NCBI RefSeq assembly: GCF_003075045.1
Contig: NZ_QCZD01000003.1
Location: forward strand, 248,001-312,000
Length of the DNA stretch: 64,000 nt
Direction of reading: 5' to 3'
Source: Maribacter litoralis
GTDB taxonomy: Bacteria; Bacteroidota; Bacteroidia; Flavobacteriales; Flavobacteriaceae
Of the stretch, positions 7,349 to 15,874 are shown piece after piece; position 1 is the stretch's first letter, and each line of letters begins with the position of its first letter. The translations under genes and the position numbers were made by a program. The notes under the pieces were generated by a model, which made no database searches, was not told where the DNA came from, and saw nothing but the letters and a program-made list of their open reading frames with translations.

Positions 7349-8541
7349 AAACAACACTTAGTATCACAAAAAGAAATGCCGTATTAAAGCGTATGGCAGA
7401 ATTGGTTCAACAAGAGGAATCCATTTTAATCTCTGCCAATGAAAAAGATTTGAACTCTTTTGAATCTGGAGACATTGCCATGATAGATCGCTTAAAAGTA
7501 AATAAATCAAAGGTGGCTGAAATGGTATCATCCTTGAAAAAACTAGCAGCTTTACCAGACCCCTTGCATGTAGAACGATTTCAATTTACCCATGATAACG
7601 GTATGGAAATCAGCAACAAAACAGCTCCGTTTGGCACTATCATGATCATCTACGAATCTAGACCGGATGTTACTATTGAGGCTGCAGGAATTGCTTTTAA
7701 ATCGGGGAATAAAATATTATTAAAAGGCGGTAAAGAGTCTTTAAATTCTAACTTGGTTTTGGTCAATCTTTGGCACAAGGCATTAGAATCTTGTAACTGT
7801 GCTACAGATTGGGTTAGCTACCTCAATTATTCTAGAACAGAAACACAACAATTTTTAGAAAACCCAACGCAAAAACTCGATTTAATCGTTCCTCGTGGTG
7901 GTGAAAAACTAATCGCTTTTGTAAAGCAACATGCTAAATGCTCCGTAATTGTTAGCGGAAGAGGAAACAACTTTGTATATGTTTCTCAAGATGCGGACTT
8001 GCAAATGGCTCTAGATGTTATCATCAATGCCAAGACCACCAAAATATCTGCTTGCAACGCTGTGGACAAAGTAATTATATCTAGAGATTTACCTCGCAAG
8101 GTGGAATTTTTAAATCACTTGATACAAACTTTAAAAAAGCATAAGGTCGAAATTTTGACCGATGCCAAACTTGCAGGTTTGGAAGGCACTTCACAAATGG
8201 AAGATGAATCCGTTTGGTACGAAGAATTTTTAGATTATAAAATAGTACTGGGGCAAGTGCCAAATGTGGACGAGGCCATACAGCTAATCAATACGTACGG
8301 CGGTGGTCACTCCGCTTCCATTATTACCAAAAATGAAGAGGAGGCTGATATTTTTATGCAATCAGTTGACACGGCTGCAATATACCATAATGCATCTACA
8401 CGTTTTACCGATGGTGGGCAGTTTGGACTAGGCGGTGAACTTGCGATAAGTACAGATAAATTACACCAACGCGGACCAATTGGATTACAGCATTTAGTAA
8501 CCAATAAATGGTATGTAAAAGGGAATGGACAGGTAAGGTAG
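7345..8541 (+). CDS. proA: Gamma-glutamyl phosphate reductase
   Basis: A 398-residue aldehyde-dehydrogenase-fold enzyme that reduces gamma-glutamyl phosphate to glutamate semialdehyde for proline. It shows FGTIMIIYESRPDVTIEA (residues 96-113), LIVPRGGEKLI (180-190) and the catalytic cysteine C237 in SACNAVDK. The start overlaps argD by 4 bp. The partner kinase proB follows after a spacer occupied by seven GTTAGGA repeats; the first repeat base is the last base of the proA stop codon. Confidence 0.93.
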   Translation: MKTTLSITKRNAVLKRMAELVQQEESILISANEKDLNSFESGDIAMIDRLKVNKSKVAEMVSSLKKLAALPDPLHVERFQFTHDNGMEISNKTAPFGTIMIIYESRPDVTIEAAGIAFKSGNKILLKGGKESLNSNLVLVNLWHKALESCNCATDWVSYLNYSRTETQQFLENPTQKLDLIVPRGGEKLIAFVKQHAKCSVIVSGRGNNFVYVSQDADLQMALDVIINAKTTKISACNAVDKVIISRDLPRKVEFLNHLIQTLKKHKVEILTDAKLAGLEGTSQMEDESVWYEEFLDYKIVLGQVPNVDEAIQLINTYGGGHSASIITKNEEEADIFMQSVDTAAIYHNASTRFTDGGQFGLGGELAISTDKLHQRGPIGLQHLVTNKWYVKGNGQVR

Positions 8542-8589
8542 TTAGGAGTTAGGAGTTAGGAGTTAGGAGTTAGGAGTTAGGAGTTAGGA
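8541..8589. repeat. Heptanucleotide tandem repeat, 7 x GTTAGGA
   Basis: Seven perfect, uninterrupted copies of GTTAGGA (49 bp) start on the last base of the proA stop codon and end 36 bp before the proB ATG. Each unit contains TAG, so all frames are closed, and each copy junction gives TTAGGAG, which resembles a Shine-Dalgarno core. Perfect short repeats of this kind can change copy number by slippage and would alter the proA-proB spacing in 7-bp steps. Confidence 0.95.
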
Positions 8590-8625
8590 AAGAATAAAAT
8601 TTAGCCTAACAAAATTAGAATTAGC

Positions 8626-9393
8626 ATGTTGAAAAAAAGAATTTTATTGAAATTAGGTTCCAATACCTTAACGAAAGATACCGATCATATCTCTCGCGGT
8701 AAAATTGAGGATATTGGCAGGCAAATAGCAGCATTAAAAGATCAATACGAATTCATTATCGTAAGTTCAGGGGCTATTGCTGCCGCAAAGCAATTCGTTA
8801 AAATTGAACATAATGGAGAGGATATCAATGTAAAACAAGCATTGGCATCAATAGGTCAGCCTCACCTCATGCGTATATTTCAAGAAAATTTTAGGGAATT
8901 GGGTTTGTTCACCTCCCAATGTTTATTATCGTATTCCGACTTTGAAAAAGAGCGAACAAGAATAAATATTAAAAATACCATCAATGTTCTTGTGGCCAAC
9001 AATTTCATTCCTATCATCAATGAAAACGATACGGTGGCAACCGATGAAATCAAATTTGGAGATAATGATAAGTTAGCCGGATTGACCGCATCTCTTTTAT
9101 CCGCAGATATTCTTATCATCGCAACGAATACTGACGGAATTTATACAAAATCGTCCTTAACGACTTCTTCGCCAAAAACAATAGAAGCAGTTTCAGACCT
9201 AACCGAATTAGTCAAAGAAATAGGGGAATCTAAATCTACCCACGGTACTGGCGGAATGCAATCAAAAATAGACGCAGCCACCATTGCACAAAAAGCCGGT
9301 ATAGAAACCTGGATCACCAATGGCTTAAACGATAATTTTATTACTGAGGCCATTAAAAACAAAAGCACATTTACAAAAATTAAAGCATCATGA
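8626..9393 (+). CDS. proB: Glutamate 5-kinase, short form without PUA domain
   Basis: A 255-residue amino-acid kinase that phosphorylates glutamate with ATP as the first step of proline synthesis. Motifs: LLKLGSNTL near the N-terminus, VSSGAIAAAKQ (about 46-56), and NENDTVATDEIKFGDNDKLA in the middle. E. coli ProB has about 110 further residues forming a C-terminal PUA domain; that domain is absent, as in a recognised short class. Feedback inhibition by proline normally resides in the kinase domain and may be kept. The gene overlaps argF' by 4 bp (ATGA at 9390-9393). Confidence 0.92.
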   Translation: MLKKRILLKLGSNTLTKDTDHISRGKIEDIGRQIAALKDQYEFIIVSSGAIAAAKQFVKIEHNGEDINVKQALASIGQPHLMRIFQENFRELGLFTSQCLLSYSDFEKERTRINIKNTINVLVANNFIPIINENDTVATDEIKFGDNDKLAGLTASLLSADILIIATNTDGIYTKSSLTTSSPKTIEAVSDLTELVKEIGESKSTHGTGGMQSKIDAATIAQKAGIETWITNGLNDNFITEAIKNKSTFTKIKAS

Positions 9394-10331
9394 ATTACCT
9401 TTCAATAAACGACATAGACGTTCTATCCAACTGGGTAAAAGAAGCCATATCACTTAAAAAACAGCCTAAAAAATTCAAAGAATTAGGTAAAGACAAAACT
9501 ATTGGCCTTTTATTTTTTAACAACTCGCTACGAACCCGCTTAAGCACCCAAAAAGCTGCTATGAACTTGGGCATGGAAGTTATTGTTATGAATTTTGGCA
9601 GTGAAGGTTGGGCGCTTGAATATGCTAATGGTACTGTTATGGACCAAGGTACTTCTGAGCATATTAAAGAAGCTGCACAAGTAATTTCTCAATATTGTGA
9701 TATTATTGCCATTCGTGCGTTTGCAGGATTGGTAGATAAGGAGCTGGATGAAGCCGAACAAGTTTTGAGCGGATTTAAAGAATATGCTTCCGTCCCTATC
9801 GTGAATATGGAAAGCTCCGTTGGGCATCCGTTACAGGCACTTACAGATGCCATTACGCTAGAAGAACATAATTTCAAGAACAACCCAAAAGTGGTCTTAT
9901 CTTGGGCACCACACCCTAAGGCATTACCACATGCCGTTGCCAATTCATTCGTACAGATGATGCAAAAGCAAAATGCTGAATTTATAATTACACACCCAGA
10001 GGGTTATGAGTTAGACCCCAACATCACAAAAGATTGCACTATTGAGCACGATCAAGAAAAGGCTTTGGAAAATGCAGATTTTGTGTACGTAAAAAACTGG
10101 AGCAGTTATACTAATTATGGTCAAATAAAATCTCAAGATACTAATTGGAAAATGACTCTTAAAAAACTAGGGAAAGCTAAATTTATGCATTGCCTTCCTG
10201 TTCGTAGAAACGTAGTTGTGGCTGATGAGGTTTTAGACAGCGACCAGTCTTTGGTTATAGAACAAGCGAATAACAGAACGTACGCTGCCCAATTAGTATT
10301 AAAGAAAATATTGGAAAGCAATGAAAATTAA
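9390..10331 (+). CDS. argF': N-acylornithine carbamoyltransferase, predicted N-succinylornithine type (ArgF')
   Basis: A 313-residue transcarbamylase. The carbamoyl-phosphate loop is NNSLRTRLST (residues 44-53) and the C-terminal block HCLPVRRNVV replaces the HCLP signature of ornithine enzymes, as in AOTCase/SOTCase. Key point: Xanthomonas AOTCase has Glu92 in GTVMDGDTEEH, whereas the aligned residue here is Ser89 in GTVMDQGTSEH. Published mutagenesis showed that changing Glu92 to Pro, Ser, Val or Ala turns AOTCase into an N-succinylornithine carbamoyltransferase, and the Bacteroides fragilis SOTCase has Pro there. The sequence therefore predicts N-succinyl-L-citrulline as product. The gene overlaps proB and the following small ORF. 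Confidence 0.88.
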   Translation: MNYLSINDIDVLSNWVKEAISLKKQPKKFKELGKDKTIGLLFFNNSLRTRLSTQKAAMNLGMEVIVMNFGSEGWALEYANGTVMDQGTSEHIKEAAQVISQYCDIIAIRAFAGLVDKELDEAEQVLSGFKEYASVPIVNMESSVGHPLQALTDAITLEEHNFKNNPKVVLSWAPHPKALPHAVANSFVQMMQKQNAEFIITHPEGYELDPNITKDCTIEHDQEKALENADFVYVKNWSSYTNYGQIKSQDTNWKMTLKKLGKAKFMHCLPVRRNVVVADEVLDSDQSLVIEQANNRTYAAQLVLKKILESNEN

Positions 10332-10503
10332 TAAGTGGATTTACATTGGCATCGCTTTATTTGCATTCATTCTATTTGTAGCCAATATGGTTAATATAGA
10401 CCATAGTACTGCGCACTGGAAAACCTATATGGGTCCGGTCAGTAATCTTATTCTCATAATTGCCATGGTACTCATGTTTAAATTTTCCGATTATGAAAAA
10501 TAA
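10321..10503 (+). CDS. 60-residue two-helix membrane protein overlapping argF' and argB
   Basis: A small ORF begins inside the last codons of argF' (11-bp overlap, 10321-10331) and ends inside the first codons of argB (11-bp overlap, 10493-10503). The product has two hydrophobic segments (residues about 6-24 and 38-55) joined by a polar loop with NIDHSTAHWKTY and a charged end SDYEK, so it should sit in the cytoplasmic membrane as a hairpin. I do not recognise the family. The double overlap fills the gap between the two genes exactly and argues for a real, translationally coupled gene. Possible roles, all inference: a small regulator or transport partner for arginine metabolism, or a coupling device that carries ribosomes from argF' to argB. 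Confidence 0.7.
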   Translation: MKINKWIYIGIALFAFILFVANMVNIDHSTAHWKTYMGPVSNLILIIAMVLMFKFSDYEK

Positions 10504-11272
10504 ATTAAGTGTTGTAAAAATTGGTGGCAATGTCATAGAAGATGAAAAAGCTTTAGACGTTTTTCTTACTACTTTTTCTAAACTTGAAGGATTAAAAATA
10601 TTAGTACACGGTGGTGGTAAATTGGCTACACAATTGGCTACTAAACTTGGTATTGAATCTAAAATGATAGATGGTAGGCGTATTACCGATGGCGAAACCG
10701 CAGATATCATTACCATGGTCTATGGCGGTTTGGCAAACAAGAAAATTGTTGCTCAACTACAGGCTAAAAACACAAATGCTATTGGCTTAAGTGGTGCGGA
10801 TGGCAATAGTATACAAGCGCATAAACGTCCCGTTAAGGAAATTGATTACGGATTTGTTGGTGATATTGATGGTGTAAATTCAGGTTTACTGACCAAGCTT
10901 TTATCCGCCGATTTAACGCCTATTTTCTGCGCCTTATCTCATGATGGAGCCGGACAATTATTAAATACGAATGCAGATACCATTGCTTCTGAAATTGCAA
11001 TTGGTATGGCATCTAGCTATGAAACAACATTGTATTATTGCTTTGAGAAAAAAGGGGTTTTAATGGATATCGCAGATGAGAACAGTGTAGTTAAACACAT
11101 TGATTCCGACACCTACCAAGAGCTTTTATCTGACGGTATCATTGCGGACGGAATGCTGCCAAAACTGCACAATTGCTTTCATGCGCTGAACAATAGCGTG
11201 TCAAAAGTATGTTTAGGCGATGTTACCATGCTCGATAAAGAAACAGAACTGTTCACGACCATAAAATTATAA
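10493..11272 (+). CDS. argB: N-acylglutamate kinase
   Basis: A 259-residue amino-acid kinase, second step of arginine synthesis. KIGGNVIED (residues 9-17) and VHGGGKLATQLATKLG (38-53) bind phosphate and substrate, and the SGADGNSIQAHKR block is also family-typical. I chose the ATG at 10493 because the first strand SVVKIGG then starts normally; an in-frame ATG at 10460 would add eleven residues that belong to another frame of the small membrane protein gene. One base separates its stop from argE. There is no N-terminal helix extension of the kind linked with arginine feedback in hexameric ArgB, so control may lie at the first enzyme or the leader. Confidence 0.92.
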   Translation: MKNKLSVVKIGGNVIEDEKALDVFLTTFSKLEGLKILVHGGGKLATQLATKLGIESKMIDGRRITDGETADIITMVYGGLANKKIVAQLQAKNTNAIGLSGADGNSIQAHKRPVKEIDYGFVGDIDGVNSGLLTKLLSADLTPIFCALSHDGAGQLLNTNADTIASEIAIGMASSYETTLYYCFEKKGVLMDIADENSVVKHIDSDTYQELLSDGIIADGMLPKLHNCFHALNNSVSKVCLGDVTMLDKETELFTTIKL

Positions 11273-11273
11273 G

Positions 11274-12338
11274 ATGAACCAAAAAGAACTTACGGAAAGT
11301 GCTATCACATTATTGAAAGAACTTATTTCAATAGAATCATTTTCAAAAGAGGAAGATAAAACAGCCGATGCCATACAAGCTTGGTTGGCAACATTTAACA
11401 TACCTACCGAGCGTGATCTCAACAATATTATTGCGAAAAATAAATACTGGGACGACTCAAAACCGACCTTGCTATTGAACTCGCACCACGACACGGTTAA
11501 ACCAAATTCTGCTTATACCAAAGATCCATTTCACCCGCATATAGAAGATGGCAAATTATTTGGATTGGGAAGCAATGATGCCGGCGGACCGTTGGTTTCG
11601 CTTTTGGCAACTTTTGTTACCTATTACGAATCTGAAGACCTCAACCATAACATTTTAATGGTAGCCTCTGCCGAAGAGGAGAATGCCGGTGAAAATAGCT
11701 TACGTGGCTTATTGCCTAAACTTCCACACATTGATGTGGCTATAGTTGGTGAGCCTACATTGATGCAACTTGCAATCGCAGAAAAAGGATTGGTGGTTTT
11801 TGATGCTGTAGTTAAGGGGACTCCTTCCCATGCTGCGCATCCTAACAACGATAATTCCATTTACAATACCATTAAAGTACTGGAATGGTTCAAGAACTAT
11901 ACATTTGAAAAGACCTCTGAAGCATTGGGCGATGTAAAAATGACAGTTACACAAATTAACGCAGGTAAACAACACAATGTAGTACCAGCACAAGTAGATT
12001 TAGTGGTAGATGTTCGTGTAAACGATTCTTATAGTAATAAAGAAATAGCAGATTTACTAAAGAAGGATGCGCCATGCGAATTAAAGGAACGATCTTTACG
12101 TTTAAATTCATCTAAAATAGATAAAGATCACCCGTTGGTACAATCTGGCATTGCATTGGGTAGAACTACATATGGCTCGCCTACATTATCCGATCAAGCG
12201 GCGTTAAGTTGCCAATCGTTAAAATTGGGACCTGGTGACAGTACACGCTCCCACTCTGCCAATGAATTTATCTATGTGAATGAAATAGAAGAAGGCATAG
12301 ATTTGTATATTAAAATATTAAAAGGATTTCTGCACTAA
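11274..12338 (+). CDS. argE: M20 metallodeacylase (N-acylcitrulline or N-acylornithine deacylase)
   Basis: A 354-residue zinc hydrolase of the M20 family. Metal and catalytic positions are visible: NSHHDTV (H71, D73), GSNDAGGP (D102), SAEEENAG (catalytic E134, ligand E135) and VGEPT (E160), with a late His in RSHSANEF. In the AOTC/SOTC variant of the pathway this enzyme removes the acyl group from N-acylcitrulline after the carbamoylation step, giving citrulline for ArgG. Start one base after the argB stop. Whether acetyl or succinyl is removed cannot be read here; ArgF' suggests succinyl. Confidence 0.85.
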   Translation: MNQKELTESAITLLKELISIESFSKEEDKTADAIQAWLATFNIPTERDLNNIIAKNKYWDDSKPTLLLNSHHDTVKPNSAYTKDPFHPHIEDGKLFGLGSNDAGGPLVSLLATFVTYYESEDLNHNILMVASAEEENAGENSLRGLLPKLPHIDVAIVGEPTLMQLAIAEKGLVVFDAVVKGTPSHAAHPNNDNSIYNTIKVLEWFKNYTFEKTSEALGDVKMTVTQINAGKQHNVVPAQVDLVVDVRVNDSYSNKEIADLLKKDAPCELKERSLRLNSSKIDKDHPLVQSGIALGRTTYGSPTLSDQAALSCQSLKLGPGDSTRSHSANEFIYVNEIEEGIDLYIKILKGFLH

Positions 12339-12377
12339 GCGTGCGGCTAATTATAAATTAAAAATCAATTATGTTTT

Positions 12378-12421
12378 GAGCTTGATACTTGAGCTTGACA
12401 CTTGAATTTGACACTTGAATT
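12378..12421. repeat. 13-bp tandem repeat running into the argH start codon
   Basis: GAGCTTGATACTT, GAGCTTGACACTT and GAATTTGACACTT follow one another (12378-12416), and a partial fourth unit GAATT runs directly into the argH ATG at 12422. The 3.4 degenerate copies lie where the ribosome would bind. Confidence 0.85.
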
Positions 12422-13702
12422 ATGAAACTCTGGGATAAAGGATTTAGCACTGATAAAAAGATTGATCATTTTACTGTTGGCAATGATAGGGAACTAGACT
12501 TGCTTCTGGTAAAGTATGATGTTATTGCATCTAAGGCACACGCCAAAATGCTTGGTAAAATAGGATTGATTTCTCCTAAAGAAACTGTTGAGCTTGTAAA
12601 TGAGTTGGACAATATTGCGGCACGTATAGAAAAAGGGACCTTTTCTATAGAAAATTCTTTTGAAGACATGCATTCTAAAATTGAATACATGCTTACCCTA
12701 AGCTTAGGTGATACCGGTAAAAAAATACATACGGCACGTTCAAGAAACGACCAGGTTCTTGTGGCAATGCATTTATACCTAAAGGATGAATTGACCGAAA
12801 TTAAGTCGATGACCAAATCGCTTTTCAACCTTTTACTGGTTAAGGCACAAGAGCATAAAGATGTAATGTTACCTGGGTACACGCATTTACAGATTGCAAT
12901 GCCTTCCTCATTCGGACTATGGTTTTCCGCCTATGCAGAGAGTTTAATAGATGACCTTTATTTTATTGAAGCCGCCTATAAGGTTGCCGACCAAAATCCG
13001 TTAGGTAGTGCCGCTGGTTATGGTAGTTCTTTTGCCATAGACCGTAGCTTCACTACCGAAGAAATGGGTTTTGAAACTATGAAGTACAATGTAGTTGCCG
13101 CACAAATGAGTAGAGGAAAAGCAGAAAAAGCAGCAGCCTTTGGTATTGCCAATATTGCCGCGACTTTATCTAAAATGGCTATGGATATCTGTTTGTATAT
13201 GAGTCAGAATTTTGATTTTATCTCATTTCCAGATGAGTTGACCACAGGTTCTAGCATTATGCCACATAAGAAAAACCCCGACGTTTTTGAATTGGTAAGG
13301 GGCAAGTGCAACAAACTACAATCCATTCCTAATCAATTGACCTTGGTCATCAACAATTTACCAAGTGGATACCATAGAGATTTACAATTGGTGAAAGAAA
13401 TCATTGTTCCTGCAATACAGGATATGAAAGCATGTTTAGAAATTTTAACCTTTAGTTTAAAAGAAATTAAGGTGAACGACAGTATTCTAGACGATCCTAA
13501 ATATGATTATTTATTCAGTGTAGATACCTTAAACGAGTTGGTACAAAGTGGAATGCCATTTAGGGATGCCTACAAAAAAATGGGAATGGAAATCAATGAA
13601 GGTACATTTACTCCTAAGAGAGATATTCACCACACCCACGAGGGTAGCTTAGGTAATTTATGCTTGAAAGAAATTCATGATAAAATGAAAAAGCTTAGTT
13701 AA
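12422..13702 (+). CDS. argH: Argininosuccinate lyase
   Basis: A 426-residue member of the fumarase/aspartase superfamily that splits argininosuccinate into arginine and fumarate, the last step of the pathway. The superfamily signature GSSIMPHKKNPDVFELVRG contains the mobile catalytic serine loop; other conserved blocks are DMHSKIEYML, ARSRNDQV and GYTHLQIAMPSSFG. It is 83 bp downstream of argE, spaced by the 13-bp repeat, and is the last gene of the cluster. Its 3' end overlaps the convergent YihY-family gene by 8 bp. Confidence 0.95.
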   Translation: MKLWDKGFSTDKKIDHFTVGNDRELDLLLVKYDVIASKAHAKMLGKIGLISPKETVELVNELDNIAARIEKGTFSIENSFEDMHSKIEYMLTLSLGDTGKKIHTARSRNDQVLVAMHLYLKDELTEIKSMTKSLFNLLLVKAQEHKDVMLPGYTHLQIAMPSSFGLWFSAYAESLIDDLYFIEAAYKVADQNPLGSAAGYGSSFAIDRSFTTEEMGFETMKYNVVAAQMSRGKAEKAAAFGIANIAATLSKMAMDICLYMSQNFDFISFPDELTTGSSIMPHKKNPDVFELVRGKCNKLQSIPNQLTLVINNLPSGYHRDLQLVKEIIVPAIQDMKACLEILTFSLKEIKVNDSILDDPKYDYLFSVDTLNELVQSGMPFRDAYKKMGMEINEGTFTPKRDIHHTHEGSLGNLCLKEIHDKMKKLS

Positions 13703-14576
13703 CCTTTACATACTTATCTGAATAAATTTTGGTGAATTGTGCTCCAAATGTAACAATGAGACTGGAATAAGAAACCCAGAGCATTACCAAAATAATACTC
13801 CCGGCCGCGCCATAGGTAGAGCCGGGTTCTGCTTTACCAAAATAAAATGCCAACGCATATTTACCTATTAAAAATAAGATTGCCGTTAACGCCGCTCCAA
13901 CTTTTACCGCTTTCCATCGCACACGGGTACTCGGCAAATATTTGAACATAGCCCCAAACAACAAGTAAATAAACCCTAAGGATAAAATTAAATCTATTAC
14001 AAAACCAAGTTCTAGCATACCTTCTGGTAATAATCTAGAAAGTTGAGTAGAAAATGCCGACAACAATGAGGTCAATACAAAACTGACCAATAATAAAAAC
14101 CCGATAATCAAAATGAACCCAAAGCCTTTTAAGCGCATAAACAGCGTAGATAAAAACTCATTGGAGTATTTAGGTTTTGTTTCCCAAATATCATTTAGTG
14201 CATTTTGCAATTGATAAAACACCCCGGTTGCACCATAAATAAGTACTCCGACACCTAATAGCGTTGCTACCAGAGAGGTCTGCTGGTTGCCTTGATTCTT
14301 TATTATATCTTGAATAGATTGCGCTGTATCCGGACCCATTGCCGATGAAATCTCTGCGAATAACTCACCCTGTACTATTTCCTTACCCCATATACCTCCT
14401 ACCAATTCTAAAATTAAAATAAGTAAACCAGGTAACGATAAAATGGCATAATAGGCGATAACAGCACTAATTTGAAAGGGCTCTTTTTCCATCCACCCTT
14501 TAAAGGTTTTTACCAATAGTTTAGGTAGATGAGATAATTTAAATTTAGATATGTTATTCTTAGGTTCAGCAGACAT
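13695..14576 (-). CDS. YihY/BrkB-family inner-membrane protein
   Basis: A 293-residue integral membrane protein with about six hydrophobic segments. Family features include a cytoplasmic start, PFQISAVIAYYAILSLPGL in the first helix region, GATGVFYQLQNALNDIWE in the middle, and AAGSIILVMLWVSYSS near the end. Members of this family are widespread, were once mislabelled ribonuclease BN, and have no settled function; a transport role is suspected. It is convergent with argH and overlaps its stop. Confidence 0.85.
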   Translation of the reverse strand: MSAEPKNNISKFKLSHLPKLLVKTFKGWMEKEPFQISAVIAYYAILSLPGLLILILELVGGIWGKEIVQGELFAEISSAMGPDTAQSIQDIIKNQGNQQTSLVATLLGVGVLIYGATGVFYQLQNALNDIWETKPKYSNEFLSTLFMRLKGFGFILIIGFLLLVSFVLTSLLSAFSTQLSRLLPEGMLELGFVIDLILSLGFIYLLFGAMFKYLPSTRVRWKAVKVGAALTAILFLIGKYALAFYFGKAEPGSTYGAAGSIILVMLWVSYSSLIVTFGAQFTKIYSDKYVKVN

Positions 14577-14778
14577 GCATCAATCGGTTTACACTATTCC
14601 TAAAAATACTTTGGAAACTTTTTTTGCAGTGATTCAATCCAAAAAAATACTATCTCTTAAGACTACTACTATAATTTTAAAAGTTATAACGCAACCCACG
14701 GTTACAGTTTAACCACCAATAGGGAAACAACCATGTTAGTACTGCATCTTATTTTTTTGGCCAAGGGTTTAGTAGAGA
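14577..14778. other. 202-bp spacer without recognised features
   Basis: AT-rich DNA upstream of the YihY-family gene and downstream of the metallopeptidase gene (both minus strand). I see no open frame, clear promoter or hairpin terminator. Confidence 0.5.
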
Positions 14779-15840
14779 TTAAACACCTTTTAACAATTTA
14801 TGAATGAACTCTAATTTTTTCTCAACAGGTTTTGAAATCACAAACGGATAAGGATCATCTTCCCCCATTGAACGATTCATACTGTTCAAGGCAAATAACA
14901 GCGGAATACCGGTATCCATTATTTTTTTAAAATCCTTTACTTTATATGGGTCAAAACCTGCGTTCATTTTTAGGTTTTTCTTCGCAGTTATCTTGGGATC
15001 AGAGCTGAGTCCGAAATTATAGGCCGTCTCCAAAACATCGGTAAGGTGTAAGTAATGAGACCATGTTTCTGCCCAATCTTCCCATGGGTGAGATGATGCG
15101 TATTTACTAATATAACTTTGCTGCCAATGCACTTTTGGACCATTATTATAATGATTGGCCAATGCATCTGCATAAGATTGAGATTCATCGCCAAATATAT
15201 TCCTGAATTCCACCAAAACATCGGGGTTGTCCCTAATGAGCAAATCCCAAAAATAATGCCCCACTTCATGCCTAAAATGCCCTAATAAAGTTCTATAACG
15301 TTCAGCCATTTGCTGCTTGATCTGTTCTCGAACAACAGGATCTGCTTCAGATATTAAGAGCGTAATTACGCCATTCGCATGTCCGGTTTTTAAATCTTTA
15401 GATTCTTCTGGTAAATCATCTTTTGCTAAAAAATCAAAGCAAAAACCATCTATGGCATCTTTTGTTTTTCTAACTACAGGAAGCCGAAAACGTAGTAGCT
15501 GATATACCAATCGATGTTTGGCAATTTCGATATGTTTCCACTTTTCTAAGTTGTCATCATCTAAAAGATGTGGTATGGTTCGGTTTAAAGTACAAGCCAG
15601 GCAAAATTTACGTCCTCTCGAAACATCAACCAACCAATTACAGACCTTGTGATTGTAATTCTCGCAATATTCGTAAGTCTTGCCATCTAACTCCTCTACC
15701 TGCCATGAGCCGACACTAGGATCTAATGAAACAATTTTATTATAATACCATGAATACCCTAGTTTAAAACTACAGTTTAAACATTTATTGTTTTCAAAAA
15801 AAACCGTATTCTTACAATTGGTACACTGAAATAATTTCAT
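14779..15840 (-). CDS. Zinc-ribbon putative metallopeptidase (Peptidase_Mx-like)
   Basis: A 353-residue soluble protein. The N-terminus is a zinc ribbon with cysteine pairs C6/C9 and C20/C23; a second cysteine group (C59, C67, C80, C83) follows. The zincin motif HEVGH is at residues 191-195 in GHFRHEVGHYFWDLL, and a downstream E/D-rich helix includes HPWEDWAETWSHYLH, typical of the putative zinc-binding metallopeptidase family PF15887. Substrate unknown. It has no signal peptide, so it acts in the cytoplasm. It lies 34 bp after the pseudouridine synthase stop on the same strand. Confidence 0.8.
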   Translation of the reverse strand: MKLFQCTNCKNTVFFENNKCLNCSFKLGYSWYYNKIVSLDPSVGSWQVEELDGKTYEYCENYNHKVCNWLVDVSRGRKFCLACTLNRTIPHLLDDDNLEKWKHIEIAKHRLVYQLLRFRLPVVRKTKDAIDGFCFDFLAKDDLPEESKDLKTGHANGVITLLISEADPVVREQIKQQMAERYRTLLGHFRHEVGHYFWDLLIRDNPDVLVEFRNIFGDESQSYADALANHYNNGPKVHWQQSYISKYASSHPWEDWAETWSHYLHLTDVLETAYNFGLSSDPKITAKKNLKMNAGFDPYKVKDFKKIMDTGIPLLFALNSMNRSMGEDDPYPFVISKPVEKKLEFIHKLLKGV

Positions 15841-15874
15841 ATCCTCTAGCCTTTACATAGACAAGGAGCATGTA

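Noticed and set aside
8541-8589. CRISPR or integration-site reading of the GTTAGGA array
   Set aside because: Units are 7 bp without spacers, so it is a microsatellite, not a CRISPR array or attachment site.
10372-10716. 114-residue minus-strand frame across the small membrane protein gene and argB
   Set aside because: Antisense to two overlapping genes with better evidence; no recognisable product.
12466-12882. 138-residue minus-strand frame inside argH
   Set aside because: Antisense shadow of a conserved enzyme; composition is serine/leucine-rich with no domain.
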